Below are positions 25,056 to 32,841 of a DNA stretch of 44,949 bases, piece by piece (position 1 is the first letter of the stretch; each line of letters starts with the position of its first letter). This DNA comes from GCA-002840305 sp964609365. Its GTDB lineage: Bacteria; Patescibacteriota; Patescibacteriia; Patescibacteriales; UBA12465. The DNA is taken from the NCBI GenBank assembly GCA_964609365.1, contig CAZSRC010000003.1:1-44949 (forward strand), in the 5' to 3' direction. A model generated the notes under the pieces. It saw only the letters and a list, made by a program, of their open reading frames with translations. It did no database searches and had not been told where the DNA came from. Both the position numbers and the translations under genes were made by a program.

Positions 25056-26215
25056 TCTTTTAGACAGCGGATAGAGTACTTAGTATGACTTGTACCGCCA
25101 TAATATCTATATATGTTATTTTTTACTCCGTCCACCCTTCGATATGATGGGTAATATGCAGATGCTGGAATATATCTTGTTGATGACCATATAAAATTTG
25201 ATTTATTGTAATCACCACTGACATCAATTGAATTACCTTTTTTAATGTTGAAACCGAAATTATCAGTACCATTTCCTGAGGGACCCCAACCACTAGTACT
25301 TTTTAGTTTTTGACCTTCATTTGTACCGCGCCACTCTCCTCCACTTGGTGGAGTAGTTCCATAAGGAAAATCTGTATCACAAGTACTAGAATCGCAAGCA
25401 AATCTCTCTAATGTGGTCCATTCATCATCGCTTGGTATATGCCAGCCTTCTGGGCAAATTCCTCGAGCTTCTTCATTTGTAACATACTGCATAGCCTCAT
25501 TCCAAGAGTATAGCCCTCCATAAAGATTACAGTTTGCCTCTATGTCATTATAGCAATATTTTTCAATAATACTATTATTACTAGGATTGTTTATTGATGT
25601 AGATCTATTGCTGCATGTTTGATCACAATCAACTCCTGCTGTGCACGGTCCTGACTGACAAGTATCTATTCTGGTGCCAATATTTAAATTTTTAGCCATC
25701 CAGCATTGCTCTCCGATTAGGGTTGTTGGATATAATTCTCCCTCATAATCAATGCTATCCCTTCCGCAAACAAAATTACAAAAACCAGCTCTGATCCCCT
25801 CTGGTGTAGCACAATTAAGCCCCCCAATTAACTCGTTAACGCTTTTTCCAATGCAAAAATCAATAGTATAATAAGTACTACTAGCACCTGATTCATAGGT
25901 ATAGTCATAGGCAGAACATGGTCCATCATTTCTAGGGCTAGGATTAGAGGGAATTTTGTTTATATAAATAATAGAAGAATCATTGGGATTTACTAATGCT
26001 TCACCAGCTATTAATTCCTCTGGATAAAATCCAACATCACGATAATACATTTCTAGGGATAGTTGTAATTGATTTATATCACTAACTCTTTTAAAATTTC
26101 TTCCATTGGATCTTATTTCACTATAAGAAAAAATACTAATAGTTAAAATAACAGCTATTATTGATATTGCTACTATTATTTCAATTAAAGTAAAGGCCTT
26201 TTTTTTATAGACCAT
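25052..26215 (-). CDS. Type IV pilin with C-terminal FISUMP domain
   Basis: 387 residues. The prepilin signal is YKKKAFTLIEIIVAISIIAV (A/F cleavage, E at +5), followed by a pilin segment (SDINQLQLSLEMYYRDVGFYP) and then, from about 165, a cysteine-rich domain with IGEQCWMAKNLNIG, GGLYSWNEAM, CPEGWHIPSDDEWTTLE and a terminal RCLKD. That set matches the Fibrobacter succinogenes major paralogous (FISUMP) domain, found on secreted surface proteins. It is four bases after gatB and shares its transcript. The DNA is visibly richer in G+C than its neighbours, suggesting acquisition of at least the C-terminal domain. It is likely a minor or tip pilin. Confidence 0.9.
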   Translation of the reverse strand: MVYKKKAFTLIEIIVAISIIAVILTISIFSYSEIRSNGRNFKRVSDINQLQLSLEMYYRDVGFYPEELIAGEALVNPNDSSIIYINKIPSNPSPRNDGPCSAYDYTYESGASSTYYTIDFCIGKSVNELIGGLNCATPEGIRAGFCNFVCGRDSIDYEGELYPTTLIGEQCWMAKNLNIGTRIDTCQSGPCTAGVDCDQTCSNRSTSINNPSNNSIIEKYCYNDIEANCNLYGGLYSWNEAMQYVTNEEARGICPEGWHIPSDDEWTTLERFACDSSTCDTDFPYGTTPPSGGEWRGTNEGQKLKSTSGWGPSGNGTDNFGFNIKKGNSIDVSGDYNKSNFIWSSTRYIPASAYYPSYRRVDGVKNNIYRYYGGTSHTKYSIRCLKD

Positions 26216-26219
26216 ATTT

Positions 26220-27731
26220 TTAAATTATTTTTTTTATTAAATCTATTATTGTGGTAGCTTTATGCTTTCCTTTTGTTTTTGCCATAATTTTTCCAATAAA
26301 AAACTGTAATAAAGTCTCTTTACCATTTTTATAATCTTTTATTTGTTCTGGAAATTCTTTAAAAATATCTTTAATTATTCTTTCTAAACTGTCTAAATTT
26401 TCTTCTATTTTTTGCTCTAGACCTTTTTCCTCCATTATATTACTAGGATCTCCACTATTTTTGTACATTATATTCAATATTTTTTGTGCTGAATTATTAT
26501 TTATTTTCTCTTGATGAATTAAGCTGATTAATTCTGCAAAATTTTCAGGGTTAATTTTTATATTTTTTATGTTTGTTTTATCTTTTTTGATTAATTTCAG
26601 TAAATCATTAATCATCCAATTAGCAGTCATTTTTATTAATTTTTTATCTTGATTTTCCCATGACTGACCAATAGAGCTAATCCATTCTCTTAATTCTGAT
26701 ATTACCATTTCAAACCAATTAGAAATATCCCTATTTTCAATAATAAGATCTACTAATTCTGGTTTTATCCCATATTCATCAATAAATCTCTCTCTTTTTT
26801 TATGGGGAAGCTCTATTATTTTCTTTTTTATTTCATCTATTTTTTCAGAACTTATTTTTAATGGTTTTATATCGGGCTCGGGAAAATATCTATAATCAGC
26901 ACTGCTTTCCTTGATTCTTTGTCTAAATGTTTCTCCATTTTTTTCATTATAGCCCCTAGTTTCTGGTAAAACCTCTTCATTTTTATCAAGTAAAGCTTCC
27001 TGTCTTTTTATTTCATAGTTGATAGCTTTTTCTAGCGATTTAAAGGAGTTGATATTTTTTAATTCTACCTTATTATTAATTTTATTTTCTCCTAGGGCTT
27101 TAATTTGACCCTTATTGTTTCTATACCAAGAGTTTTTTTTCTGCAAGCTAACATTAGCCTCCAACCTCATTTCTCCTTTCTCCATATTAGCAGAGCTTAT
27201 TTGTAGATATTGTAATATTTGTTGAAGTGTTTGACAAAATATTCTAGCACTTATAGAGTCTCTAATAACTGGCTCGGTAACTAATTCTAAAAGCGGAACG
27301 CCAGACCTATTAAAATCAGCCAAAGTATAATTTTTTCCTTGAGGATGTATTAATTTAGCAGTATCCTCCTCTAAATGAATTCTTGTTATTTCTATTTTTT
27401 GTTTATTTATTTCTAAAAAACCATGATAAGCTATTGGTAGATCATATTGAGAAATTTGATAACCCTTTGCTAGATCGGGATAAAAATAATTTTTTCTATC
27501 AAATTTGCTGGTTCTATTTATTTGACAATCTAATGCCAAACCTAAAAGAATTACTTTGTCTATGGCTTCTTGGTTTATTAGTGGTAATGTTCCTGGGTGC
27601 CCAAGGCATATTGGGCAAACTAAAAAATTTGGCTCCTTTTGCAAAGCTTTATTTGGACAAGAACAGAACATTTTGCTGTTTGTTTTGATCTCGCTATGTA
27701 TTTCTAAGCCAATTATTATATCATATTTCAT
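26220..27731 (-). CDS. gatB: Aspartyl/glutamyl-tRNA amidotransferase subunit B (GatB)
   Basis: 503 residues. GatB is the kinase/transamidase subunit of GatCAB, which converts Asp-tRNA(Asn) and Glu-tRNA(Gln) to the amide forms. The N-terminus YDIIIGLEIHSEIKTNSKMF, the zinc-type cysteines (CSC, then CPIC in PICLGHPGTLP), the motif HLEEDTAKL, ADFNRSGVPLLELVTEP and ADYRYFPEPDIKPL are all diagnostic. The C-terminal helical and YqeY-like tail is present, ending KGKHKATTIIDLIKKII. GatA and GatC lie outside the window. The promoter places the transcription start on the ATG itself, so the mRNA seems leaderless. Confidence 0.98.
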   Translation of the reverse strand: MKYDIIIGLEIHSEIKTNSKMFCSCPNKALQKEPNFLVCPICLGHPGTLPLINQEAIDKVILLGLALDCQINRTSKFDRKNYFYPDLAKGYQISQYDLPIAYHGFLEINKQKIEITRIHLEEDTAKLIHPQGKNYTLADFNRSGVPLLELVTEPVIRDSISARIFCQTLQQILQYLQISSANMEKGEMRLEANVSLQKKNSWYRNNKGQIKALGENKINNKVELKNINSFKSLEKAINYEIKRQEALLDKNEEVLPETRGYNEKNGETFRQRIKESSADYRYFPEPDIKPLKISSEKIDEIKKKIIELPHKKRERFIDEYGIKPELVDLIIENRDISNWFEMVISELREWISSIGQSWENQDKKLIKMTANWMINDLLKLIKKDKTNIKNIKINPENFAELISLIHQEKINNNSAQKILNIMYKNSGDPSNIMEEKGLEQKIEENLDSLERIIKDIFKEFPEQIKDYKNGKETLLQFFIGKIMAKTKGKHKATTIIDLIKKII

Positions 27732-27737
27732 GCCTTA

Positions 27738-27766
27738 ATTATAACAATAATTAATAGATTAATCAA
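27738..27766 (-). promoter_or_regulatory. gatB promoter, leaderless arrangement
   Basis: TTGATT (27766-27761), 17 bases, then TGT-TATAAT (extended -10; 27743-27738). Six bases separate the -10 from the gatB ATG, so standard start spacing puts +1 on the A of ATG at 27731. Confidence 0.75.
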
Positions 27767-27767
27767 T

Positions 27768-27796
27768 AAAAAAAACCCACTTTTGCGGGTTTTTTG
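27768..27796 (-). terminator. Rho-independent terminator of the vWA operon
   Basis: Hairpin with stem AAAAACCC/GGGTTTTT and loop TTTT. On the minus-strand transcript an extra G-U pair forms where the plus strand would have an A-C mismatch, and the stem is followed by a run of Us, so it best serves the gene ending at 27822. It separates that operon from gatB. Confidence 0.8.
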
Positions 27797-27821
27797 TTTT
27801 GTTTGTATCTTTTTTAATAAT

Positions 27822-28559
27822 TTATTTAATAATCATAGGCATATTTTTCCATGATATTAAATCATTTTCTCCGAATATTTTATTGCTTTCAGAAAAAATC
27901 TGAAAAAAATTATAATTCATTCCTTCCAAAGAATAAGTTATAAATTCATTGCCTAAAACATCAGGGATTAAGTCTTTTGAGGGGATTAAGCTTACCACTA
28001 TAATCCCAATTTTTCCATCAATTTTTTCTTCGTAGAACTTAATAAAGAAACAGGTCATCAATTGTATATTTCCCGGACCTATAAAATCATTATTAATATT
28101 TCCACTCCAAACAATTTCTTTTTCGTTTTTTTCTAGTAAATTTAAATAATTATCCAAGATAAGGATCTCTAAAATTTCATTGATTCCAGCAATTTCAGCA
28201 TTCAATTCCCCGGAAAACAATTCTTGTTCATAAAAATCCATTTCTGATAAATTGGTGCAACTTTGAAACCTTAAATATCTTGGCTCTTTTTTACTCCAAT
28301 CCACATAAGCACCTTCAAAATTATGTATCTCAAAGAGATTTATAATTTCGTCTTCGCTTAAACCAAAAAGTGGAACCTTAGTAAAGCAATTCTCATCATT
28401 TTTGTTTTTTGGATTTTCTAAATCTACTAGTTTTTTCTCTGGTAAAACCTTTGACCAAACTTCTTTAGCTTGATTTATGTCTACCTGCTTTGATTGTGAT
28501 GCTAGTTTTAAAGGAACTAAGCAATAAAATAATAACAAAATCATTAACAAAATTTTCAT
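27822..28559 (-). CDS. Secreted protein of unknown function, last gene of the vWA operon
   Basis: 245 residues, not recognised. The N-terminus MKILLMILLLFYCLVPLKLA is a signal peptide, with likely cleavage near LAS-QS. The mature protein is mixed alpha/beta with acidic stretches and a few cysteines (ENCFTK, QSCTNL, LMTCFF). It is one of only three genes in the window with a strong Shine-Dalgarno (AAGGAGG at 28571-28565, five bases before the ATG), which fixes the start. It lies 42 bases after the vWA gene and is followed by a terminator, so it is probably a secreted partner of that protein. Confidence 0.8.
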   Translation of the reverse strand: MKILLMILLLFYCLVPLKLASQSKQVDINQAKEVWSKVLPEKKLVDLENPKNKNDENCFTKVPLFGLSEDEIINLFEIHNFEGAYVDWSKKEPRYLRFQSCTNLSEMDFYEQELFSGELNAEIAGINEILEILILDNYLNLLEKNEKEIVWSGNINNDFIGPGNIQLMTCFFIKFYEEKIDGKIGIIVVSLIPSKDLIPDVLGNEFITYSLEGMNYNFFQIFSESNKIFGENDLISWKNMPMIIK

Positions 28560-28564
28560 TTTGC

Positions 28565-28571
28565 CCTCCTT
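28565..28571 (-). promoter_or_regulatory. Strong Shine-Dalgarno (AAGGAGG)
   Basis: AAGGAGG five bases before the ATG at 28559, inside the gap after the vWA gene. It would allow this last cistron to be translated independently and more strongly than the upstream ones, none of which has such a site. Confidence 0.75.
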
Positions 28572-28601
28572 TTTTTATATTTTAATTTATTGATTTTAAT
28601 T

Positions 28602-30440
28602 TTATAAATCTTCTCCTACATTTTCTAATATCTGCGCGGTTGAAGAAGATCCTTGTTTTATTTCTGGTTGATTGTATTGATAAATATCTGTTCCTGGGTT
28701 TTTCTTAATTAAATTTTCAAGATATTTTTCCATAGAATTCATTGGTATTACTATTAATTTTGCATCTTTATTACTTCCTATCTTTGAAGAAAATATAAAG
28801 TCAACTTTTAGTTCGTAACCCATTTTTTCACACTCTTCTTTTAATCTTTGATACTCTGTAAAATCTTTTTTAGTATATTTAATGCTTTCATCGGTAAAGT
28901 AAGCTAAGCTAATATTCCTGGTTTCTTGTTTGAATGTAGTTTCATTTCCAGATTTACTTATTTTTTTCTTTTTAGCCCATTCTTTATCACTTTTTTTAGC
29001 CAAGCCTATCAAATCTTTTAATGTTATATTAATCTTATTTACACCTCTTTCTTTTGCTCCATAGTATTCTAAACTAGAAACTATTTTAATAAATCTATCT
29101 AAACTTTCACCGTCCTTAATTGAATATTTATTCTTAACCCCCTCTACTCCAGTATAGATTAGGGCTTTGTCATAATTTTTTGTATTTATTTTGTCGCTTT
29201 TTTCTTCTTTTTTTTCAGTTCTATAACCTTGAATTTCTCTTATTTTTTTAGTATCACCAGCTTTTCTAAATTCATTAATAAAGAAGTTTGGCAGGGTGTT
29301 GCCCATTGATCCACTCTGATCAATAACTATTCCATCATATTTTTCTATTAAGTATTCAAATTTAAATAAATCCATTTCAGTTATTACCTCTATTTTATTC
29401 TCCAATTTTTTCATTGGCTTTACTGGAATTTTTTCCTCTACTTCCTTTTTGTTTGCACTTACTTTAAATATAGCATTTCTAACTTCTTCATAAGTCATTC
29501 CTAAGAATTCATTAATTTCTCCAGAGTATATTCCATTAACAAAATCATTCTCTGAGGTTGGTTTATTTTGAACTACAAAATTAAAATTATCTAAAATATA
29601 TTGTGCTCTATTATTACTTTGAGCTTCTTTCTCTAAGCTTTCTTTAATTTTAATTGCTAAAACCTTTCCCCTGGCATAAGATAGCCAGAAATTTCCTTCT
29701 TGATCAATTTCTTTGTATTTTTGAGCCTCTTCCTTGAGATTGTTCATTTCATCTTCACTTATTTCTATATTATTTTCTTGGATAAAATTAAGAAAGTTTG
29801 CCTCACTCCACGAACTTGTCTTTTCTGGACTAGCCCCAGAAAAAACTACAAACTCCAATCTATTTTCAGTATTTCTATTCATTTTTTCAATATCTTCAAT
29901 TTTTTTAAAAATATTTTCATCATTTATAAATTTATTAACATCAGCTTCAACTTGTTTTTCATTTTTTAATTCAGCCTTATTTACCTTAAATTGACTATAA
30001 ATATTTAAATTAATACTTTTTTCCTTTTCTGAAAAAACATAAGTTTTTTCTTTGTTATTTATAGCTTCCTTATCTTTGATAATTTCTTTTTTTGGTCCTC
30101 CTTCTGAAAAATCAGCTGAAAAAACATTTTTTAATGGCATCATTAGAGATAAAACTAATAATGATTTATAAATCATTTTATTATTTCTAAAAAAATCTAA
30201 AACACTTTTTTTCTCAGATTTAACATCTTTAATAATTTCCTCACTTTTTTCATTATTGGCAATTAAAATATCTTTAGTAATTTCTTCCATTTTTTCAAGA
30301 TGAGATTTCTCTAAAGGACCTTCCATTTCCAAATCTTGGATCAAGCTCTTTAAATTTTTAGAAACATCCAAGAGTATTTCTTTTCTTTCCTTTTTTACTG
30401 GTTCAATCTCTTGATTTGTTTTAATTTTTTCTTTATTCAT
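28602..30440 (-). CDS. Membrane-anchored von Willebrand factor A-like protein
   Basis: 612 residues. A charged N-terminus of about 85 residues precedes one hydrophobic segment (about 89-109, IYKSLLVLSLMMPLKNVFSA), which could be an anchor or late signal. The region 195-275 has FSGASPEK and later NFWLSYARGKVLAIKIKESL, recalling the GxAspeG...N..LS..RA pattern of OmpA-like peptidoglycan-binding domains (tentative). Residues about 366-560 look like a vWA domain: the metal site DQSGSM (D374, S376, S378) and a later FTDES. Such domains mediate metal-dependent protein binding. No MoxR-type ATPase is nearby. The C-terminus is Ser/Thr/Gln-rich. It is the main gene of an operon with a perfect promoter; its function is unknown. 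Confidence 0.78.
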   Translation of the reverse strand: MNKEKIKTNQEIEPVKKERKEILLDVSKNLKSLIQDLEMEGPLEKSHLEKMEEITKDILIANNEKSEEIIKDVKSEKKSVLDFFRNNKMIYKSLLVLSLMMPLKNVFSADFSEGGPKKEIIKDKEAINNKEKTYVFSEKEKSINLNIYSQFKVNKAELKNEKQVEADVNKFINDENIFKKIEDIEKMNRNTENRLEFVVFSGASPEKTSSWSEANFLNFIQENNIEISEDEMNNLKEEAQKYKEIDQEGNFWLSYARGKVLAIKIKESLEKEAQSNNRAQYILDNFNFVVQNKPTSENDFVNGIYSGEINEFLGMTYEEVRNAIFKVSANKKEVEEKIPVKPMKKLENKIEVITEMDLFKFEYLIEKYDGIVIDQSGSMGNTLPNFFINEFRKAGDTKKIREIQGYRTEKKEEKSDKINTKNYDKALIYTGVEGVKNKYSIKDGESLDRFIKIVSSLEYYGAKERGVNKINITLKDLIGLAKKSDKEWAKKKKISKSGNETTFKQETRNISLAYFTDESIKYTKKDFTEYQRLKEECEKMGYELKVDFIFSSKIGSNKDAKLIVIPMNSMEKYLENLIKKNPGTDIYQYNQPEIKQGSSSTAQILENVGEDL

Positions 30441-30455
30441 AAATTTAAAATAATT

Positions 30456-30545
30456 TTAATCTAAAATAAGCCCTTCCTCAATATCTTGAAGTAGAGCCTC
30501 TAGTTCTTTTTTAATTTTTTCTTTTGTTAATTCTTCTTTTTTCAT
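30456..30545 (-). CDS. Very small acidic peptide (29 residues), possible gene
   Basis: An ATG five bases after the stop of the 73-residue gene opens a 29-codon frame beginning MKKEELTKEKIKKELEALLQ and ending at TAA (30458-30456), 15 bases before the vWA start. It reads as a clean amphipathic helix with few AT-default residues, like its helical neighbour, and fills an otherwise empty gap. No Shine-Dalgarno is present. It could be chance or a coupling peptide. Confidence 0.4.
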   Translation of the reverse strand: MKKEELTKEKIKKELEALLQDIEEGLILD

Positions 30546-30550
30546 ATTGC

Positions 30551-30772
30551 TTAATTTAATTCTTTAATTTTTTTTCTTATTTCTTTAATTAAATCATCTT
30601 CTTTTATTTTATTTTCCATTTTTCCGAATTCAGTTTTTATTTCTTTTATTTTTTTTATATAATTTAAAATATTTTCTTTTTCATCTTTTTCTGCTTTTTC
30701 TATTTCCAACAACAAATCTTTATACAATTCTTGTAATAGGGCAAGTATTCTTTTTTTACTTTCTTCAATCAT
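30551..30772 (-). CDS. Small coiled-coil protein, first gene of the vWA operon
   Basis: 73 residues, almost entirely Lys/Glu/Leu/Ile in heptad-like order (MIEESKKRILALLQELYKDL, then ENILNYIKKIKEIKTEF), so one long or two shorter coiled-coil helices. There is no signal or membrane segment. It follows a perfect consensus promoter with only about eight bases of leader and no Shine-Dalgarno. Not recognised. It may interact with the charged cytoplasmic N-terminus of the vWA protein two genes on (inference). Confidence 0.68.
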   Translation of the reverse strand: MIEESKKRILALLQELYKDLLLEIEKAEKDEKENILNYIKKIKEIKTEFGKMENKIKEDDLIKEIRKKIKELN

Positions 30773-30786
30773 ATAATAATAATTAT

Positions 30787-30815
30787 ATTATACACTATTT
30801 TATTAAAAATGTCAA
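30787..30815 (-). promoter_or_regulatory. Perfect consensus promoter TTGACA-17-TATAAT
   Basis: TTGACA (30815-30810), 17 bases, TATAAT (30792-30787), with no mismatch. Predicted start near 30780, about eight bases before the ATG at 30772. It is the strongest promoter by sequence in the window and faces away from tmk. Confidence 0.88.
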
Positions 30816-30835
30816 TAGATGATTTTTAAAAACCC

Positions 30836-31429
30836 TTATTTTTCAAGAGTTTTTATTGCTATGTCAAATATTTTTATGCTTATTTCCTCTATGCTTAAAT
30901 TAGCATTAATAGTTTTCCAATTATATTCTTGGCATAGTTTTTTATGTATATCCCTGACTTTATTTGATAGTTCTTCGTTTTCCTCATTTTTGTGATTTTT
31001 CTCTATTGCATTTTTGAATCTCTCTCCTTCAAATAATATAGCTAGATCTTCTTTTAATAAATGGCTGTTTATTTTTTTTAAAACATTTTCATCAACGCCA
31101 TAACCAAGGCCCCAGGCTATTCCAGTTCCCACATAGTCTTCGGCTATTATATTAATGCCATTTTCTAGCTTTTTAACAAGCTCTTCTTGATACTGACTTC
31201 TATTTAATGAATATAAAAGCTGAGCCTCTCGTGGGTTTATATTATAGGGATTTCCTCCTCTTAAATATTGATTAATAATTGGACCAAAGGGTTCTAAATC
31301 ATAAAGAGGGTATTTTAAATACTCTGCCTGATGACCAGCTTCTTTTAATTTATTAATTAAAATATGAGCCTGAGTGCTTTTCCCAAGATTATTTGTTCCG
31401 TAAAAAACAATTAGTTTTCCTTTTTTCAT
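30836..31429 (-). CDS. tmk: Thymidylate kinase-like dTMP kinase
   Basis: 197 residues. Likely phosphorylates dTMP to dTDP. P-loop GTNNLGKST near residue 11, the KYPLYDLEPFGPIINQYLRGG region (shortened) that corresponds to the dTMP-binding loop after strand 2, LYSLNRSQYQEEL for the LFAADR-like helix, and AEDYVGTGIAWG for the DRY segment. The catalytic D-R is changed to E-D-Y here, as in divergent family members. It is the last gene of the thyA operon, 17 bases after the MazG gene, which supports a dTMP substrate. Confidence 0.85.
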   Translation of the reverse strand: MKKGKLIVFYGTNNLGKSTQAHILINKLKEAGHQAEYLKYPLYDLEPFGPIINQYLRGGNPYNINPREAQLLYSLNRSQYQEELVKKLENGINIIAEDYVGTGIAWGLGYGVDENVLKKINSHLLKEDLAILFEGERFKNAIEKNHKNEENEELSNKVRDIHKKLCQEYNWKTINANLSIEEISIKIFDIAIKTLEK

Positions 31430-31446
31430 TTTTTTGTTTTAAAAAA

Positions 31447-31776
31447 TTAACGATTATCTCCACTTCCGGATAATTTATCTCTATTCATTCTAGATTGTAA
31501 TTTTTCAATATTTTTTTGAGCAATTTGACCTAGGTCTAATTTTAGTTCACTGGCAATTTGTGATAGATACCATAAAACATCGCCTAGTTCTTTTTCTATT
31601 TCTATTTTTTTTTCTAAACTAATTTGACCATCATCATCTCTAATTATTTTCTTAAATTTTTCTGCCACTTCTCCAGATTCTCCACTCAAACCAAGAACGG
31701 GATAAACATAATTATTGTTTAAATTAGGATAAATTGCTGTTTTTCTTGATTGTTCTTGGTATTCTTTAAAGTTCAT
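31447..31776 (-). CDS. MazG-like nucleotide pyrophosphohydrolase
   Basis: 109 residues, a single MazG domain. The metal-binding motif GESGEVAEKFKK followed by EIEKELGDVLWYLSQIA shows the EExx...ExxD arrangement of all-alpha NTP pyrophosphatases, which cleave (d)NTPs to NMP and PPi and clean up non-canonical nucleotides. Its start overlaps the preceding kinase-like gene by 11 bases, so the two are translationally linked. In this cluster it may balance or sanitise dNTPs, for example by making dUMP for ThyA (inference). Confidence 0.9.
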   Translation of the reverse strand: MNFKEYQEQSRKTAIYPNLNNNYVYPVLGLSGESGEVAEKFKKIIRDDDGQISLEKKIEIEKELGDVLWYLSQIASELKLDLGQIAQKNIEKLQSRMNRDKLSGSGDNR

Positions 31777-32329
31777 TTATTTTTTTTACTAATTGATGAA
31801 TTTGTTCCCATAGCTCATCCCATGTTCCATTATTATTTATAGTAAAATCAGCATTGGACATTGTTTCTGGTATTTGTGATTCTGATTCAGCATTTTGATC
31901 TTTGATAAAATCCTCAAAAGTTTTTACATCATCACCAGGATTTTCATTCCTTTCAATTACTCTTTGATGCCTAAGTTCTTCACTGGCCTCAACACTAACT
32001 AGAAAAAAACCATCAACCTCTCTTAGGTATTTAATATCGGCCATTCTTCTAATTCCATCTATAACGATAAAATGATGGTCATCTTTTTTAGCATCCTTAG
32101 CCATTACTTTTGCTAAAATGTCTTCTCCAAAAGTTTGGCGTAGTAAAGTTGACATATTTTGTATATTTTCTCTGCTTTGTTCTATATCTAATCTGATTAA
32201 AACATCTCTTAGAATAGTTGAAAAACGATAATCACTAGCCTTATATTTTTCAATTAAAAATTTTTTAATTACACCCTTTCCACAGGCAATTTGTCCGGTT
32301 AAACCGATAATAATTTTTTTATTTTCCAT
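31766..32329 (-). CDS. P-loop nucleoside/nucleotide kinase-like protein
   Basis: 187 residues. P-loop GLTGQIACGKG near residue 9, then DYRFSTILRDVL (lid/acceptor region), VIDGIRRMADIKYLR (Walker B-like) and RHQRVIERNENPGDD. The overall pattern fits the dephospho-CoA kinase / deoxynucleoside monophosphate kinase group of P-loop kinases. Its place between DHFR and MazG in a dTMP operon favours a nucleotide substrate, but dephospho-CoA kinase cannot be excluded from sequence alone. It overlaps the next gene by 11 bases. Confidence 0.8.
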   Translation of the reverse strand: MENKKIIIGLTGQIACGKGVIKKFLIEKYKASDYRFSTILRDVLIRLDIEQSRENIQNMSTLLRQTFGEDILAKVMAKDAKKDDHHFIVIDGIRRMADIKYLREVDGFFLVSVEASEELRHQRVIERNENPGDDVKTFEDFIKDQNAESESQIPETMSNADFTINNNGTWDELWEQIHQLVKKINEL

Positions 32330-32336
32330 AATTTTT

Positions 32337-32837
32337 TTAGTAGATAACTTTGTATTTTGCTAGATAAGAATTTTTATTAATTTTTTTTAATTCTAAGAGT
32401 TCCAGGTTTATATCAAAATCATCATTAAATAAAGATATTCCAGAACCAAATAATTTTGGCTCAATTGTTAATATTATTTCATTTATTAATTTTTTTTTCA
32501 AAAATAAAGTATTTAAACTAGCACCACCACCTAATAAAGCTTTTTTATAGCCCATTTTTTCTAATTCTTTTAAAAGTTCTTCGGGTTCTTTATTCGTCCA
32601 TAATACATTCTCTTGAGCGGGACCTTCTTTGCTTGAGAAAACTATATTTAATCTATTTTTTAATGGGGCTGGAAAAGTTTCGAAAGTTTTTCTACCCATT
32701 ATAATCATTCCAAAATCCTTGGATGTTTCTATAAATATTTTTTTGTCTTCTGGGCTAGTCCAGTTAGCAAAATGTTCGCTATTTTTTGCTATTTTTCCAT
32801 CTACACTTACAGCCATTATTAAACTTACATTTATCAT
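32337..32837 (-). CDS. folA: Dihydrofolate reductase family protein
   Basis: 166 residues. The opening INVSLIMAVSVDGKIA, the NADPH-binding MGRKTFETF and the LLGGGASLNTLFLKKKLINEI segment place it in the DHFR/RibD C-terminal fold. It differs from E. coli FolA in using the SVDGKIA opening shared with RibD-like reductases. Directly downstream of thyA (four-base gap), its job is almost certainly to regenerate tetrahydrofolate from the dihydrofolate that ThyA produces. Confidence 0.83.
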   Translation of the reverse strand: MINVSLIMAVSVDGKIAKNSEHFANWTSPEDKKIFIETSKDFGMIIMGRKTFETFPAPLKNRLNIVFSSKEGPAQENVLWTNKEPEELLKELEKMGYKKALLGGGASLNTLFLKKKLINEIILTIEPKLFGSGISLFNDDFDINLELLELKKINKNSYLAKYKVIY

Positions 32838-32841
32838 ATTA

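Noticed and set aside
28602..30440. vWA protein as part of a MoxR-type or tellurite-resistance system
   Set aside because: No AAA ATPase, TerD-like or other hallmark partner is encoded next to it.
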